Assembly: GCA_016214785.1 (NCBI GenBank)
Contig: JACRNV010000007.1
Span: 1 to 33,276, forward strand
Length of the DNA stretch: 33,276 nucleotides
Origin: Methanobacteriota archaeon
GTDB taxonomy: Archaea > Thermoplasmatota > Thermoplasmata > SG8-5 > JACRNV01
Direction of reading: 5' to 3'
The notes under the pieces are model-generated. The model did no database searches, was not told the origin of the DNA, and worked only from the letters and a program-made list of their open reading frames with translations. This document shows, piece by piece, positions 21,999 through 29,494 of the stretch; the stretch's first letter is position 1, and every line of letters starts with the position of its first letter. The position numbers and the translations under genes are program-made.

Positions 21999-23271
21999 AT
22001 CTGAGCGCCTCCGCGGGCTTCAACTTTATCGCCCGTATTATAGGGTACAGCGAGCCGATGATGCCTAAAGCGATCGTCAAGGCTAGCGCGTACAGTACAA
22101 GGTCGAGGCTCAGCGTGAAATCGATGTTGGAAACGGGGCTGAAGCTTCGGCCCTCGAAGCCCCCCGGCCCCTGTATGTTGGGCGCAGATGCCGATGCCCC
22201 GAGAAGCCCGGATGCGATGTACGGCCCTGCCAGCATCGTCAGGGCGATCCCGACCACAAAACCAATAGAGGCGAGGGTCACCGATTCTATGAGGAACTGC
22301 GAGATAATCTTCGAGTTCTTGAAGCCCACGGCCTTGAGGACGCCTATCTCCCTTATCCTCTCGCGGGTCACCAGAACCATCACGAATATCATGACGACTA
22401 CCGCCGTGATGAGGGCGACGATGGAACCGAGCTGGCTGTTTGCGGATATGCTCTCTATGCTGGACTGGATGGGCGACCTGTTCATCTCCGAGGCTGCAAC
22501 GACGTCAAAGTCCTCCCCGAGGGCGGATTTGAGCTGGTTCTCGACGGCGTCCATGTAGCCGATGGAATCGACCTCGACGTAAATCGAGCTGGGCCCTTCA
22601 ATCGAGTACGCCGCCTTCAATGTCTCGTACGGAACGACCACGGCATTGTTCCCGAACCTGTTCCCGCTCGTGAATATTCCGACAACTTGAACAGATGTCC
22701 CGTTGATATCCACGCTGCCGCCCAAACCGACGGATTTCTCCGAAGAGTAGTTACCCCCAATGATGGCGACCGCGGAACTCATGTCGGACGCATCGAGGTT
22801 TCTACCGGAGGCCAACGTAACGGTTCCTCCCGAGAACAGGAAGATCTTGCCTGTCGGGTCGAGCCCCTGCGTGAGGCCCATGCTCGGCCGGCCCCCTGTC
22901 GCGCCCATGGTCGGCATCGACATCTGGACCGCGAGCCGCTGCACTGATTTCACGTGGGCGACAGTCTCAATCGTGGGGACAATGGATTCGTTCAAGACGC
23001 CGATGGTGGCCTGGGTGGCATTGGAGCCTTGGCCAGGGGGCCCTCCGCTCATCCCGCCGCCGAACTGGCCGGGGCCGTAGCTGCCGGCCGGCCTGACGAT
23101 TACCATTGTATCAAGGCCCTCGGCGATTTGCACTGTCCTGGCGGAGATGTTCCCGTTGACTATCGTCATCGACAGAAAAACGCCTATGCTGATGCCGATG
23201 ATTATTATGACCACGATTGTCCTGGCCTTGTTCCGGAAGACGTTCCTGATGCTTCGGTTCACGGTGGACAT
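21988..23271 (-). CDS. MacB/FtsX-type ABC transporter permease
   Basis: A 427-residue membrane protein: one N-terminal helix (about 15-37), a large extracellular MacB-periplasmic-core-like domain (about 40-285, with a Gly/Pro/Gln-rich loop), then three C-terminal helices of the FtsX permease domain (e.g. LGSIVALITAVVVMIFVMVLVTRERIREIGVLKAVGF). The start is ATG 23271 (MSTVNRSIRNVFRNKAR), which gives the normal family N-terminus; the 66 codons upstream have no such character. The substrate is unknown: these pumps export peptides, lipids or drugs. Confidence 0.9.
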   Translation of the reverse strand: MSTVNRSIRNVFRNKARTIVVIIIIGISIGVFLSMTIVNGNISARTVQIAEGLDTMVIVRPAGSYGPGQFGGGMSGGPPGQGSNATQATIGVLNESIVPTIETVAHVKSVQRLAVQMSMPTMGATGGRPSMGLTQGLDPTGKIFLFSGGTVTLASGRNLDASDMSSAVAIIGGNYSSEKSVGLGGSVDINGTSVQVVGIFTSGNRFGNNAVVVPYETLKAAYSIEGPSSIYVEVDSIGYMDAVENQLKSALGEDFDVVAASEMNRSPIQSSIESISANSQLGSIVALITAVVVMIFVMVLVTRERIREIGVLKAVGFKNSKIISQFLIESVTLASIGFVVGIALTMLAGPYIASGLLGASASAPNIQGPGGFEGRSFSPVSNIDFTLSLDLVLYALALTIALGIIGSLYPIIRAIKLKPAEALRYDE

Positions 23272-23437
23272 GGTCGTGAGCCCCTTCAGCGGCTGCTCGC
23301 TCCGATGCCCGATTTCTGGAAGGAAGGGGGGACGGCTGGGGCGGACCGACACTTGAAGCTCCAATACCTTTTTCCGCCCAGCCGTTTGGAGGATGTTAGA
23401 GCCTGATTGCTTTCCATGTCCTCTGGAATGTCCCTGC

Positions 23438-23448
23438 CTTAAATATCG
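23438..23448 (-). promoter_or_regulatory. possible promoter of the ABC permease-ATPase pair
   Basis: GATATTTAAGG on the minus strand lies in the 211-bp gap before the permease gene. It would give a leader of over 100 bases. A weak call. Confidence 0.3.
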
Positions 23449-23482
23449 TTTTTCCAGATTCGTGCCCAAATCATGCCATAAT

Positions 23483-23914
23483 CTACTTTAGGCTGATATA
23501 TAACAGCGCAACCAGGGCGATGGTCGTGAATAGCTCCGGAAGCATCGTGAAAAGCCCCATGCCGAAGAGGCGGTAGCCGAAGAGCATCGGAATCAGCGGG
23601 TTAGACAGCAGCGCGTACAGGAAGAGCGCCATCATTACCACTATCAGGCTCACGGTGAATTCTGACTTCGTCTTCCGGTAAATCGAGATGTAGATGAAAA
23701 TCAGGATCGCCGAGAGCGTGAGATTCACCGTCGTTATGACCCCCCTCGGGACCATGAAGAGGTCGCGGTCAATAGGGTCGGGGCGAATGCCTGGATGGGG
23801 TGCCGGGCCCATCTGCTCCGGCGGTTTGATGAACATGATGCAGACCAGGGCGCTTACTATGGCTGCCGCTGCGACCGCTCCGACAATCGCCAAGACGAGC
23901 ATCTTTTTCTTCAT
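23483..23914 (-). CDS. four-helix membrane protein of the ABC/regulator cluster
   Basis: A 143-residue protein with four hydrophobic segments (about residues 5-28, 58-78, 87-107 and 115-141) and a short extracellular Pro-rich loop after the first. Its ATG overlaps the stop codon of the HTH gene (ATGA). No family recognised. An HTH protein followed by a small membrane protein next to a MacB-type pump suggests a membrane sensor or an accessory subunit. Confidence 0.7.
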   Translation of the reverse strand: MKKKMLVLAIVGAVAAAAIVSALVCIMFIKPPEQMGPAPHPGIRPDPIDRDLFMVPRGVITTVNLTLSAILIFIYISIYRKTKSEFTVSLIVVMMALFLYALLSNPLIPMLFGYRLFGMGLFTMLPELFTTIALVALLYISLK

Positions 23915-24237
23915 CTTTTCACATCCTTATCCTTCGCCCTATTTACTTCCTTTTCCCCAATTCTGTCCCAAATCTCTTTGAAATCGCCGTAATTCTCCTC
24001 GAGCGTTCGGGACATGAAGTACATCTTCGCGTACTTGTCGCCCATCGAGGTTATGGCATCGTTCTTCTCCAGGACTTCGATGTGGTGCCTGATGGTCTTG
24101 TAATCTAAAGTCAGGATCTCGGCCAGCTGGTTGGCGTTGCACGGCTTTTCGTGGAGGGTCTGGAGGATCCTGGCCCTGTTGAACCCGCCCTCGCTGCCCG
24201 CGATCAGCCACCACAGCAGCTGCTTGACCGTGCCCAT
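23911..24237 (-). CDS. ArsR-like winged-helix transcription regulator
   Basis: A 108-residue winged-helix protein: GGFNRARILQTLHEKPCNANQLAEILTLDYKTIRHHIEVLEKNDAI is the typical ArsR/archaeal HTH core (about 17-62), and MGDKYAKMYFMS forms the wing. The C-terminus is charged. It is coupled to the four-helix membrane protein and probably regulates the ABC pump. A TATA-like CTAAAAAATA lies about 30 bases before the ATG. Confidence 0.85.
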   Translation of the reverse strand: MGTVKQLLWWLIAGSEGGFNRARILQTLHEKPCNANQLAEILTLDYKTIRHHIEVLEKNDAITSMGDKYAKMYFMSRTLEENYGDFKEIWDRIGEKEVNRAKDKDVKR

Positions 24238-24312
24238 TGAACGGCGATAGGAGGGATGGGGTATTTTTTAGTTGTTGAGGCGGTCTGCCTGCCTTTCTCC
24301 AAGAGCTTCTAA

Positions 24313-24536
24313 CTCGGCGAGTAATCGCTGAGTGAATAATTCCTCGCCTCGGGCACGGACTTGCTTCGCAAGTCCTACCATCGTAGCTAATTGAATTTAA
24401 CACGACGAGAATACAATGGGTAAATGATTCCTCGTCGTGGGTTGCGACCACTTTGTTAGTTTTCCGATTGGTTAACAATATAGTGGTCTTACCGCCTTTC
24501 TTTTTATAGCATTTAGAATTCATAAAAGAAAGGCGG
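24313..24536. repeat. run of five inverted repeats in noncoding DNA
   Basis: Between the HTH gene and the tRNA I find five inverted repeats in a row. 1: CTCGGCGA/TCGCTGAG (24313-24332). 2: GGACTTGC-TTC-GCAAGTCC (24357-24375), perfect. 3: CACGACGAG (24401-24409) with CTCGTCGTG (24431-24439). 4: GACCACT (24446-24452) with AGTGGTC (24482-24488). 5: a 15-bp repeat at 24492-24507 and 24522-24536, rich in T on the minus strand, whose right arm runs into the tRNA 3' end. The last may stop tRNA transcription. No protein gene is supported in this gap. Confidence 0.6.
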
Positions 24537-24547
24537 GCCCGCCGGGA

Positions 24548-24577
24548 GTTTCGTCCGTACTGGAGTTCAGCAAGGAA
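24548..24577 (-). other. T-loop intron of tRNA-Arg (30 nt)
   Basis: A strict bulge-helix-bulge motif is visible: outer helix GGG/CCC, 4-bp central helix TTCG/CGAA, 3-nt bulges AAT and ACT, inner helix TCC/GGA. Cutting after the second base of each bulge joins TTCGAA to TCCC and restores a normal T-loop. Confidence 0.88.
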
Positions 24578-24620
24578 TTCGAACCCGGGTCCGAGGCTCC
24601 GGAGGCCTCAGTGATATCCA

Positions 24621-24652
24621 TTGCAGTCCCGCGCGGCCTTTCGCGCAAGGAT
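24621..24652 (-). other. D-loop intron of tRNA-Arg (32 nt)
   Basis: Central helix GTAG/CTGC (one G-U pair), bulges CCA and AAT, inner helix TCC/GGA. The outer helix is weak, as in relaxed BHB motifs. Cutting after the second base of each bulge joins GTAGCC to TGGATATCAC, a normal D-loop. The intron interior can fold on a GCGCG/CGCGC stem. Confidence 0.85.
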
Positions 24653-24674
24653 GGCTACACTACGGGCCCGCGAC

Positions 24675-24863
24675 TCACTTCTTCGCGAATTCGGTGTACC
24701 CGCACCGGCCGCAGGAGGCCCTGTTCTTGTGCGCCGCCAGGAACGTCCCGGGGCCGCACTTCGGGCAGTGCTGCCTCTTGCGCTCGACCTTGTCGCCCTT
24801 GATTTCGTAGTAGTCGCGCTTCGATGGGCCAGAGGCCTCCTTCTTCGCCTTCTTGTCTGCCAT
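24675..24863 (-). CDS. rps27ae: 30S ribosomal protein S27ae
   Basis: A 62-residue zinc-ribbon ribosomal protein: a Lys-rich N-terminus, then [42 protein letters not shown]. The four cysteines (CPKC and CGRC) form the zinc site. It starts one base after the end of rps24e and is the last protein gene of the operon before the tRNA. Length and sequence are normal for archaea. Confidence 0.97.
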   Translation of the reverse strand: MADKKAKKEASGPSKRDYYEIKGDKVERKRQHCPKCGPGTFLAAHKNRASCGRCGYTEFAKK

Positions 24864-24864
24864 C

Positions 24865-25287
24865 TCAGGCCCCCTTCTTGGCTTCGGCTTTTGGCGCTTC
24901 CTTCTTTGCTTCGGCCTTAGGAGCCTCTTTCTTGGCCTCGGCTTTGGGCGCTTCCTTCTTGGGCTCTTCCTTCTCCGCCTCGCCCTTCTTCGCCTTCTCC
25001 TTCTTGGCCGCCAGCCCGTTCCTCACCAGGATGTGCTCGGACTCGAGCCCCAGTGCGGCCTCCTTGGTCTTGTAGACTTTGGCATAGCCTTGGGTGACGT
25101 TCTGGCCGAAACCGGACTCCATGTGGTCTATCATGACGCGGTCCTTCGTGGCCTTGAGCTGCTTGGCCAGCTCGTCCCTGACGGCCTCGCGCTTCGGCGT
25201 GGGCTCGCCCTGGTGGCTGGCCCTGAAGCTGACCTCTATCCTGGACAGCAGGTGGTTCTCGCGCTGGTTTGTGACCTCAAGCTCCAT
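24865..25287 (-). CDS. rps24e: 30S ribosomal protein S24e with a repetitive C-terminal tail
   Basis: A 140-residue protein. Residues 1 to about 95 are a standard S24e ([34 protein letters not shown]...[13 protein letters not shown]). The remaining 45 residues are an unusual Lys/Glu/Ala tail with three perfect copies of KKEAPKAEA. Archaeal S24e is typically near 100 residues, so the tail is an extension. Its ATG lies one base after the stop codon of the dephospho-CoA kinase. Confidence 0.97.
   Translation of the reverse strand: MELEVTNQRENHLLSRIEVSFRASHQGEPTPKREAVRDELAKQLKATKDRVMIDHMESGFGQNVTQGYAKVYKTKEAALGLESEHILVRNGLAAKKEKAKKGEAEKEEPKKEAPKAEAKKEAPKAEAKKEAPKAEAKKGA
24880..24960 (-). repeat. 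three 27-bp tandem repeats in rps24e
   Basis: Three consecutive 27-base units encode KKEAPKAEA x3 in the tail of S24e. The DNA units are nearly but not fully identical, with synonymous third-base differences. Confidence 0.8.
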
Positions 25288-25288
25288 C

Positions 25289-25807
25289 CTAATCCTCCAT
25301 TCTCTCGAGGACGCGCGCGACCCTGGCCTTGAGCGCGCCCTCGACAGTTATGACCATTGCCCCCCTATTCGGCACCCCGTATATTACAGTTGTGCCCTCC
25401 GGCGCGAGGTGGATGCACGCCAGCGACGCCAGGTCCTCCTCGCCGTCCACGATTATGGCGGTGCTGCCCGGGGCGCCCAGCGCACCCTCGATGGCCCTCC
25501 ACAGCGCGGGGGTTATTGTTTCCGGCGGATTGCTGACATGAACTTTTCGTACTTCCCGGGGGAAGTCGATGCCCTCCGCCTTCCCCCGTTTCGTGATCGC
25601 GTCGATGATCGACAGTTTGGGGACGATGCCAGCGCGCAGGAGGTTCGCCGTGCAGACGTCGCCGACGCTGACGACCGTCCTTGAACTCTTCGCCAGCAGT
25701 AAAAGCCGCGCGCCGGCCGCTATCTCGCCGACGACCGAGCGCATCTCGCCGCGCAGTCCGGCCGGGAGCCTCAGCTCCCTTTCCCCGAGCCTGCGCATCC
25801 CGCTCAT
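25289..25807 (-). CDS. GTP-dependent dephospho-CoA kinase (DUF359 family)
   Basis: A 172-residue enzyme of the archaeal DUF359 family that makes coenzyme A from dephospho-CoA using GTP. Diagnostic motifs: SVGDVCTANLLRAGIVPKLSIID (about 47-69), KRG, IIVDGEEDLASLACIHLAPEGTTVIYGVPNRGAMVI (about 115-152). The start is ATG 25807, overlapping the RpoE''/Spt4 stop as ATGA. The position between the RNA polymerase subunit and ribosomal genes is the common archaeal arrangement. Confidence 0.95.
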   Translation of the reverse strand: MSGMRRLGERELRLPAGLRGEMRSVVGEIAAGARLLLLAKSSRTVVSVGDVCTANLLRAGIVPKLSIIDAITKRGKAEGIDFPREVRKVHVSNPPETITPALWRAIEGALGAPGSTAIIVDGEEDLASLACIHLAPEGTTVIYGVPNRGAMVITVEGALKARVARVLERMED

Positions 25808-25989
25808 CGCACCTTGAGCGCGTACTTGCCGTTCGTCGAGATGCCCAGCCTCTTCGCGATGTCCGACTTGGCTGCGTCGACGACGACGACGTAGCCCTGC
25901 CACTCCCGGGAGGTCGCGGAGCCGCACTTCGGGCAGTTGTTCTCCATGGTCAGGAAGCTGCACCCCTTGCACGCCCTGAGGTCGCTCAT
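25804..25989 (-). CDS. rpoE2: RNA polymerase subunit E''/Spt4-like zinc protein
   Basis: A 61-residue zinc protein: MSDLRACKGCSFLT...CPKCGSATSREWQGYVVVVDAAKSDIAKRLGISTNGKYALKVR. Cysteines C7, C10, C19 and C22 form the zinc site. This is archaeal Spt4 (RpoE''), which pairs with Spt5 during elongation. Its start overlaps the rpoE1 stop as ATGA. It lies in another frame from a longer overlapping reading frame and is easy to miss. Confidence 0.95.
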   Translation of the reverse strand: MSDLRACKGCSFLTMENNCPKCGSATSREWQGYVVVVDAAKSDIAKRLGISTNGKYALKVR

Positions 25990-26597
25990 TTCTTCCCCTC
26001 CTTCGCGGGCTTGTCCTTCTTCTCGGCCTTTTCCTTCTTCGCGCCGGGCTCCTTCCTCTTGCGCGCGTCGTCGAGCCATTCGAGCCTGCCCAGGCCCGGC
26101 TGGCGCATCGTGAGGCCGATCTTGCTGTCGCGCGGGCTGCGCTCGTTCATGCTCACGGAAACAATCCTGGAACGTACCTTGTACTCGATCTTGACGTCGC
26201 GCTTCGTCTCCTTGCCTATGAGGCGCTGGCTTCCCTCGTCTATGTCGATGTGGTCGTCCATGACCTGGCTGATGTGCAGGAGGCCGTCCAGCGGGCCGAA
26301 GCGCACGAACGCGCCGAACTTGAGGACCTCGCACACTGAGCCCTCGACTATCTCGAGGTTCTCTATCTTGAAAACCAGCGCGTTGTAGCGGACGTTCTGG
26401 TAGACGGCGCCGTCGCCGTGCACGATGCGGCCGGTGCCGACCGGCTCGACGTTGGTCGTCAGCACAACCATGCCGTCGCCCACGACCCGCCCTTCCATCG
26501 TCTGCTGGGTAAGGGCTGCCAGCGTGTCCTCGAACTCCTCGCCCAGCTTCTCGGGCGGTATGCGGATAACGTCCTCTCGCTCGGTCATCAGGTACAT
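25986..26597 (-). CDS. rpoE1: DNA-directed RNA polymerase subunit E' (Rpb7 homologue)
   Basis: A 203-residue Rpb7-like subunit: an N-terminal tip domain (IRIPPEKLGEEFEDTLAALTQQTMEGRV) and an S1 OB-fold (about 80-165; GSVCEVLKFGAFVRFGPLDGLLHISQV). It ends in a Lys/Glu-rich tail of about 25 residues. It pairs with RpoF on RNA polymerase. The ribosome binding site GGAGTGA lies six bases before the ATG at 26597; TATA (GATAAATAG) is at 26635-26643. It is the first gene of the operon leading to the tRNA. Confidence 0.97.
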   Translation of the reverse strand: MYLMTEREDVIRIPPEKLGEEFEDTLAALTQQTMEGRVVGDGMVVLTTNVEPVGTGRIVHGDGAVYQNVRYNALVFKIENLEIVEGSVCEVLKFGAFVRFGPLDGLLHISQVMDDHIDIDEGSQRLIGKETKRDVKIEYKVRSRIVSVSMNERSPRDSKIGLTMRQPGLGRLEWLDDARKRKEPGAKKEKAEKKDKPAKEGKK

Positions 26598-26634
26598 GCG
26601 CTCACTCCATTGCGGGCTACGTGATAGGGTACTC

Positions 26635-26643
26635 CTATTTATC
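26635..26643 (-). promoter_or_regulatory. TATA box of the rpoE1-rps27ae-tRNA operon
   Basis: GATAAATAG on the minus strand about 42 bases before the rpoE1 ATG, giving a short leader with the ribosome binding site. Confidence 0.55.
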
Positions 26644-26658
26644 TTTTTATCGGGAGGC

Positions 26659-29184
26659 CTACTTCTTCTTGCTGACCCATATCGCGTAGGTCAGTAGGCC
26701 GACCATGGCCGCCACGCCGCCGATGACTGCGGCTATCGGGAGCATGCCGTCCGACGTCCAGCTCAGCTTCGTCCCCGTGCTGAGGTTGTAGCCCACGACC
26801 ACAGGGACTATGAGCACGGCGATGAGGTTGATGACCTTGACCATTGGGTTGAGCGCCGGCCCTGCCGTGTCCTTGAGCGGGTCGCCGACCGTGTCGCCCA
26901 CGACCGAGGCCTTGTGGCGCTCCGAGCCCTTGCCCTTGTTGCGCTCCGGGTCCCTGGGCTCGTCCTCGACGCTCTTCTTCGCGTTGTCCCAGGCGCCGCC
27001 CGCGTTGGCCATGAAGACCGCCATGAGCTGCGCCGAGAGGATGGCGCCACCGAGGAACGCGCCGAGCGCGACCTCGTTGAATATCAGCCCGACGATTACC
27101 GGCGAGAGGACCGCGAGCAGGCCCAGGCCGACGAGCTCCTTCTGCGCCGCCCTGGTGCAGATGTCGACGGGCTTCTCGTAGTCCGGCTGCGCCGTCCCCT
27201 CCCAGAGGCCCTTTATCTCGCGGAACTGCCTGCGCACCTCGACGACGATGAGCTGCGCCGCGCGCCCGACCGCCCTTATGCACATCGCGCTGAACAGGAA
27301 CGGTATCGCGCCGCCGATGAGCAGCGCCGCAAAGAGAATTGGCGAGCTGATGCTGATGCCATGAGAGAGCATCCCTGTCAGCGGGTCCACGCCCGCGCCC
27401 AGGATGGTGCTCCCTGCCTGGCCGGCCCTCACGACGAAGTCCATGAACAGGCAGGTGGCCGCGACGACGGCGGAGCCTATGGCGATGCCTTTGGTGATTG
27501 CCTTCGTGGTGTTGCCGACGGCGTCCATGTCCGCCATGCGCTGCCTGGCGTCCGGCTCGAGCCCGGCCATCTCCCCGATTCCGTTGGCGTTGTCGGCAAT
27601 GGGCCCGAAGGTATCCATGGAAATGGTATTGCCCGTTAAAGTGAGCATGCCGATGCCGCAGAGCGCCACCCCGTACGCCACCAGGAAGGGCTCGCTGATT
27701 GGGAATATGATGGCCGAGGCGATTATCGCGCCGACTATGACGAAGAGTGACCAGACGCTACTCTCCATCCCGGCAGAGAGGCCCTGGAGGATGGTCGTCG
27801 CCGAGCCTGTGTTGGTCGATTCGACAATCTCCTTCACGGGCTTCTGGTGGGTCGAGGTGAAGTAGTCGGTGAGGTTGTTGATGATGATGGCCATGACTAT
27901 GCCGGCCATCGTCGCACACGCGAACTTGAGCCCCAGCCACTCGATGTCGCTGCCGGACATGGCCGGGAGGACCCATGCCCCCGCCAGCGCCCAGAAGCCC
28001 ACTATCGAGATGATGGCCGAGATGTAGTAGCCCCTGTGTATGGCCTTCATCACGTCCTCCCCCTCGCCCCTTGTCCGGACGATGTACGTCCCGACGATGG
28101 AGCTGACGACCCCGATGGCCCTGATGAGCAGCGGGTAGACGACGGCGATGTACTGGAAGGCGCGGTTGCCCTCGAAGGCCGCGAGGCCGAGGATCATCGC
28201 GGAGACCATCGTGACCTCGTACGACTCGAAGATGTCTGCGGCCATCCCCGCGCAGTCCCCGACGTTGTCGCCGACGTTGTCCGCTATGACCGCGGCGTTG
28301 CGCGGGTCGTCCTCGGGGATGTTCTTCTCCACCTTGCCCACAAGGTCGGCGCCGACGTCTGCGGCCTTGGTGTAGATGCCGCCGCCGACCCTCATGAAGA
28401 GTGCGAGCAGGGTTCCGCCGAACCCGAATCCCAAAAGGACCTCGGGGGCGCTCACGTCGTAGACCATGAATATCAGGACGCCGCCCAGCAGGCCCAGCCC
28501 GTCGGTCAGCATGCCGACTATCGCCCCCGTCCGGTAGCCTATCGTGACTGCCTCGTTGAGGCTCTTCCTCGACGCCTGGGCCACGCGCACGTTCGCACGC
28601 ACGGCCATCTTCATTCCGAAGTAGCCCACCGTCGCCGAGAAGCCCGCCCCCATCAGGAACGCGACCATCCTGCCGAAGGACACGTAGATCCACTCCGTAT
28701 CGGCCTTAGCAGTATCGAAGGTCGGAATGATTGTAAGGCGATTAATACCCGTCGCAGTCGTGTAATTGATGTAGAGCGTGTGATTGGCGCTGCTCATCCA
28801 GTGCTGAGTTCCAGCGCCATAGGCGGCCGTTATATTCTGGGATATCAGAGTCTCATCGAGCGGCACTAGGTTTCCATTTATCGCATAGCCCGATATGAAG
28901 GACTGCTGGGTCTCCCAACCTACGGGCTTGCCCATGTATGCTGTGGCGAAGAGCACTAATGCCAGGATCGCGATTATCCATATCACGGTACGCAGTTGCC
29001 TGCGCAGGTATGCCTCCGCGCCCTTCTGGATTGCGGCGGCTATCTGCTTCATCTTGTCCGTGCCCTCGTCCTGCTTCAGCACGAAGCTCCTCAGGTACCA
29101 GGCATATGCCAGCCCGGCAAGAGCCACGACAAAAGTCACCCAGAGCCCATACTTCTCGAAGTCCGACGCACCGTCTAGGAACAT
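26659..29184 (-). CDS. hppA: membrane-bound proton-translocating pyrophosphatase, K+-independent type
   Basis: An 841-residue multi-helix pump that couples pyrophosphate hydrolysis to ion export. Catalytic segments are intact: DVGADLVGKVEKNIPEDDPRN, DNVGDNVGDCAGMAAD, and near the C-terminus a related DNAKK...DTVGDPLKDTAGP set. GNTTKA (Lys near residue 561) instead of GNTTAA is the established mark of K+-independent, proton-pumping enzymes. An extracellular insertion of about 80 residues (about 86-167) with several Asn-x-Ser/Thr sites makes it longer than usual. The start is chosen at ATG 29184, preceded by GGTGA; ATG 29196 is also possible. TATA is at 29227-29234. Confidence 0.96.
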   Translation of the reverse strand: MFLDGASDFEKYGLWVTFVVALAGLAYAWYLRSFVLKQDEGTDKMKQIAAAIQKGAEAYLRRQLRTVIWIIAILALVLFATAYMGKPVGWETQQSFISGYAINGNLVPLDETLISQNITAAYGAGTQHWMSSANHTLYINYTTATGINRLTIIPTFDTAKADTEWIYVSFGRMVAFLMGAGFSATVGYFGMKMAVRANVRVAQASRKSLNEAVTIGYRTGAIVGMLTDGLGLLGGVLIFMVYDVSAPEVLLGFGFGGTLLALFMRVGGGIYTKAADVGADLVGKVEKNIPEDDPRNAAVIADNVGDNVGDCAGMAADIFESYEVTMVSAMILGLAAFEGNRAFQYIAVVYPLLIRAIGVVSSIVGTYIVRTRGEGEDVMKAIHRGYYISAIISIVGFWALAGAWVLPAMSGSDIEWLGLKFACATMAGIVMAIIINNLTDYFTSTHQKPVKEIVESTNTGSATTILQGLSAGMESSVWSLFVIVGAIIASAIIFPISEPFLVAYGVALCGIGMLTLTGNTISMDTFGPIADNANGIGEMAGLEPDARQRMADMDAVGNTTKAITKGIAIGSAVVAATCLFMDFVVRAGQAGSTILGAGVDPLTGMLSHGISISSPILFAALLIGGAIPFLFSAMCIRAVGRAAQLIVVEVRRQFREIKGLWEGTAQPDYEKPVDICTRAAQKELVGLGLLAVLSPVIVGLIFNEVALGAFLGGAILSAQLMAVFMANAGGAWDNAKKSVEDEPRDPERNKGKGSERHKASVVGDTVGDPLKDTAGPALNPMVKVINLIAVLIVPVVVGYNLSTGTKLSWTSDGMLPIAAVIGGVAAMVGLLTYAIWVSKKK

Positions 29185-29494
29185 GTTTTCACCCATCTTT
29201 TGATTGCATGGCTGAAATGACAATGGTATATAAGAACGTTGGTGGATGTGTGCGAATAATTGGCATGAGACTGGCAGGGCGTCTGAGAATCGTGATTCCT
29301 ATGGTTACAACACCCTAAGATTTCACCTCTTTAAAATTCGCATCCTCATCTCACGTGATGATAAAATCCTGTCAGTTTTTTCGTACAGGCGATATAGTGC
29401 AGTCCTGTAGTCTAATTGGGAGTCGCCTCGTTTGTAAACGCGCTTATCAATTTCGATTGTCATTTTATCGAAGTTTGATTTATTAAAGGGATTA
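29185..29494. other. intergenic region between hppA and the third KaiC gene
   Basis: Apart from the hppA TATA box I see no gene in about 310 bases. There is an 8-bp palindrome TCACGTGA (29351-29358) and alternating CCTGT/ACAGG/CCTGT arms (29368-29408) that could form competing hairpins. A tRNA-like stretch here does not fold and was rejected. Confidence 0.5.
29227..29234 (-). promoter_or_regulatory. TATA box of hppA
   Basis: CTTATATA on the minus strand, about 45 bases before ATG 29184; it excludes a start at 29223. Confidence 0.55.

Larger units (their letters stand above)
24534..24669 (-). tRNA. tRNA-Arg(CCG) with two non-canonical introns
   Basis: After removal of two introns (24621-24652 and 24548-24577) the minus strand gives a 74-nt tRNA. 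The acceptor stem is a perfect 7-bp GGGCCCG/CGGGCCC. T8 and A9 are in place and the D-loop has GG. The anticodon arm is GAGGC-CTCCGGA-GCCTC with anticodon CCG (24600-24602), and the T-arm is CCGGG-TTCGAAT-CCCGG. The discriminator is G; a complete CCA is not encoded. There is no intron at the usual 37/38 position. The 5' end lies five bases after the rps27ae stop codon, so it is probably co-transcribed with that operon. Confidence 0.9.

Noticed and set aside
24399-24523. N-terminal extension of a frame overlapping the HTH gene
   Set aside because: It reads through inverted repeats with no protein-like pattern; the HTH gene in the other frame has a proper start.
27758-28869. Long frames on both strands across hppA
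   Set aside because: They are GC-driven shadows of the pyrophosphatase, whose catalytic motifs lie in the correct frame.
29397-29460. tRNA-Thr-like stretch with CGTTTGTAAACG
   Set aside because: Neither D-stem, T-stem nor acceptor pairs, and no BHB-type intron restores a cloverleaf.
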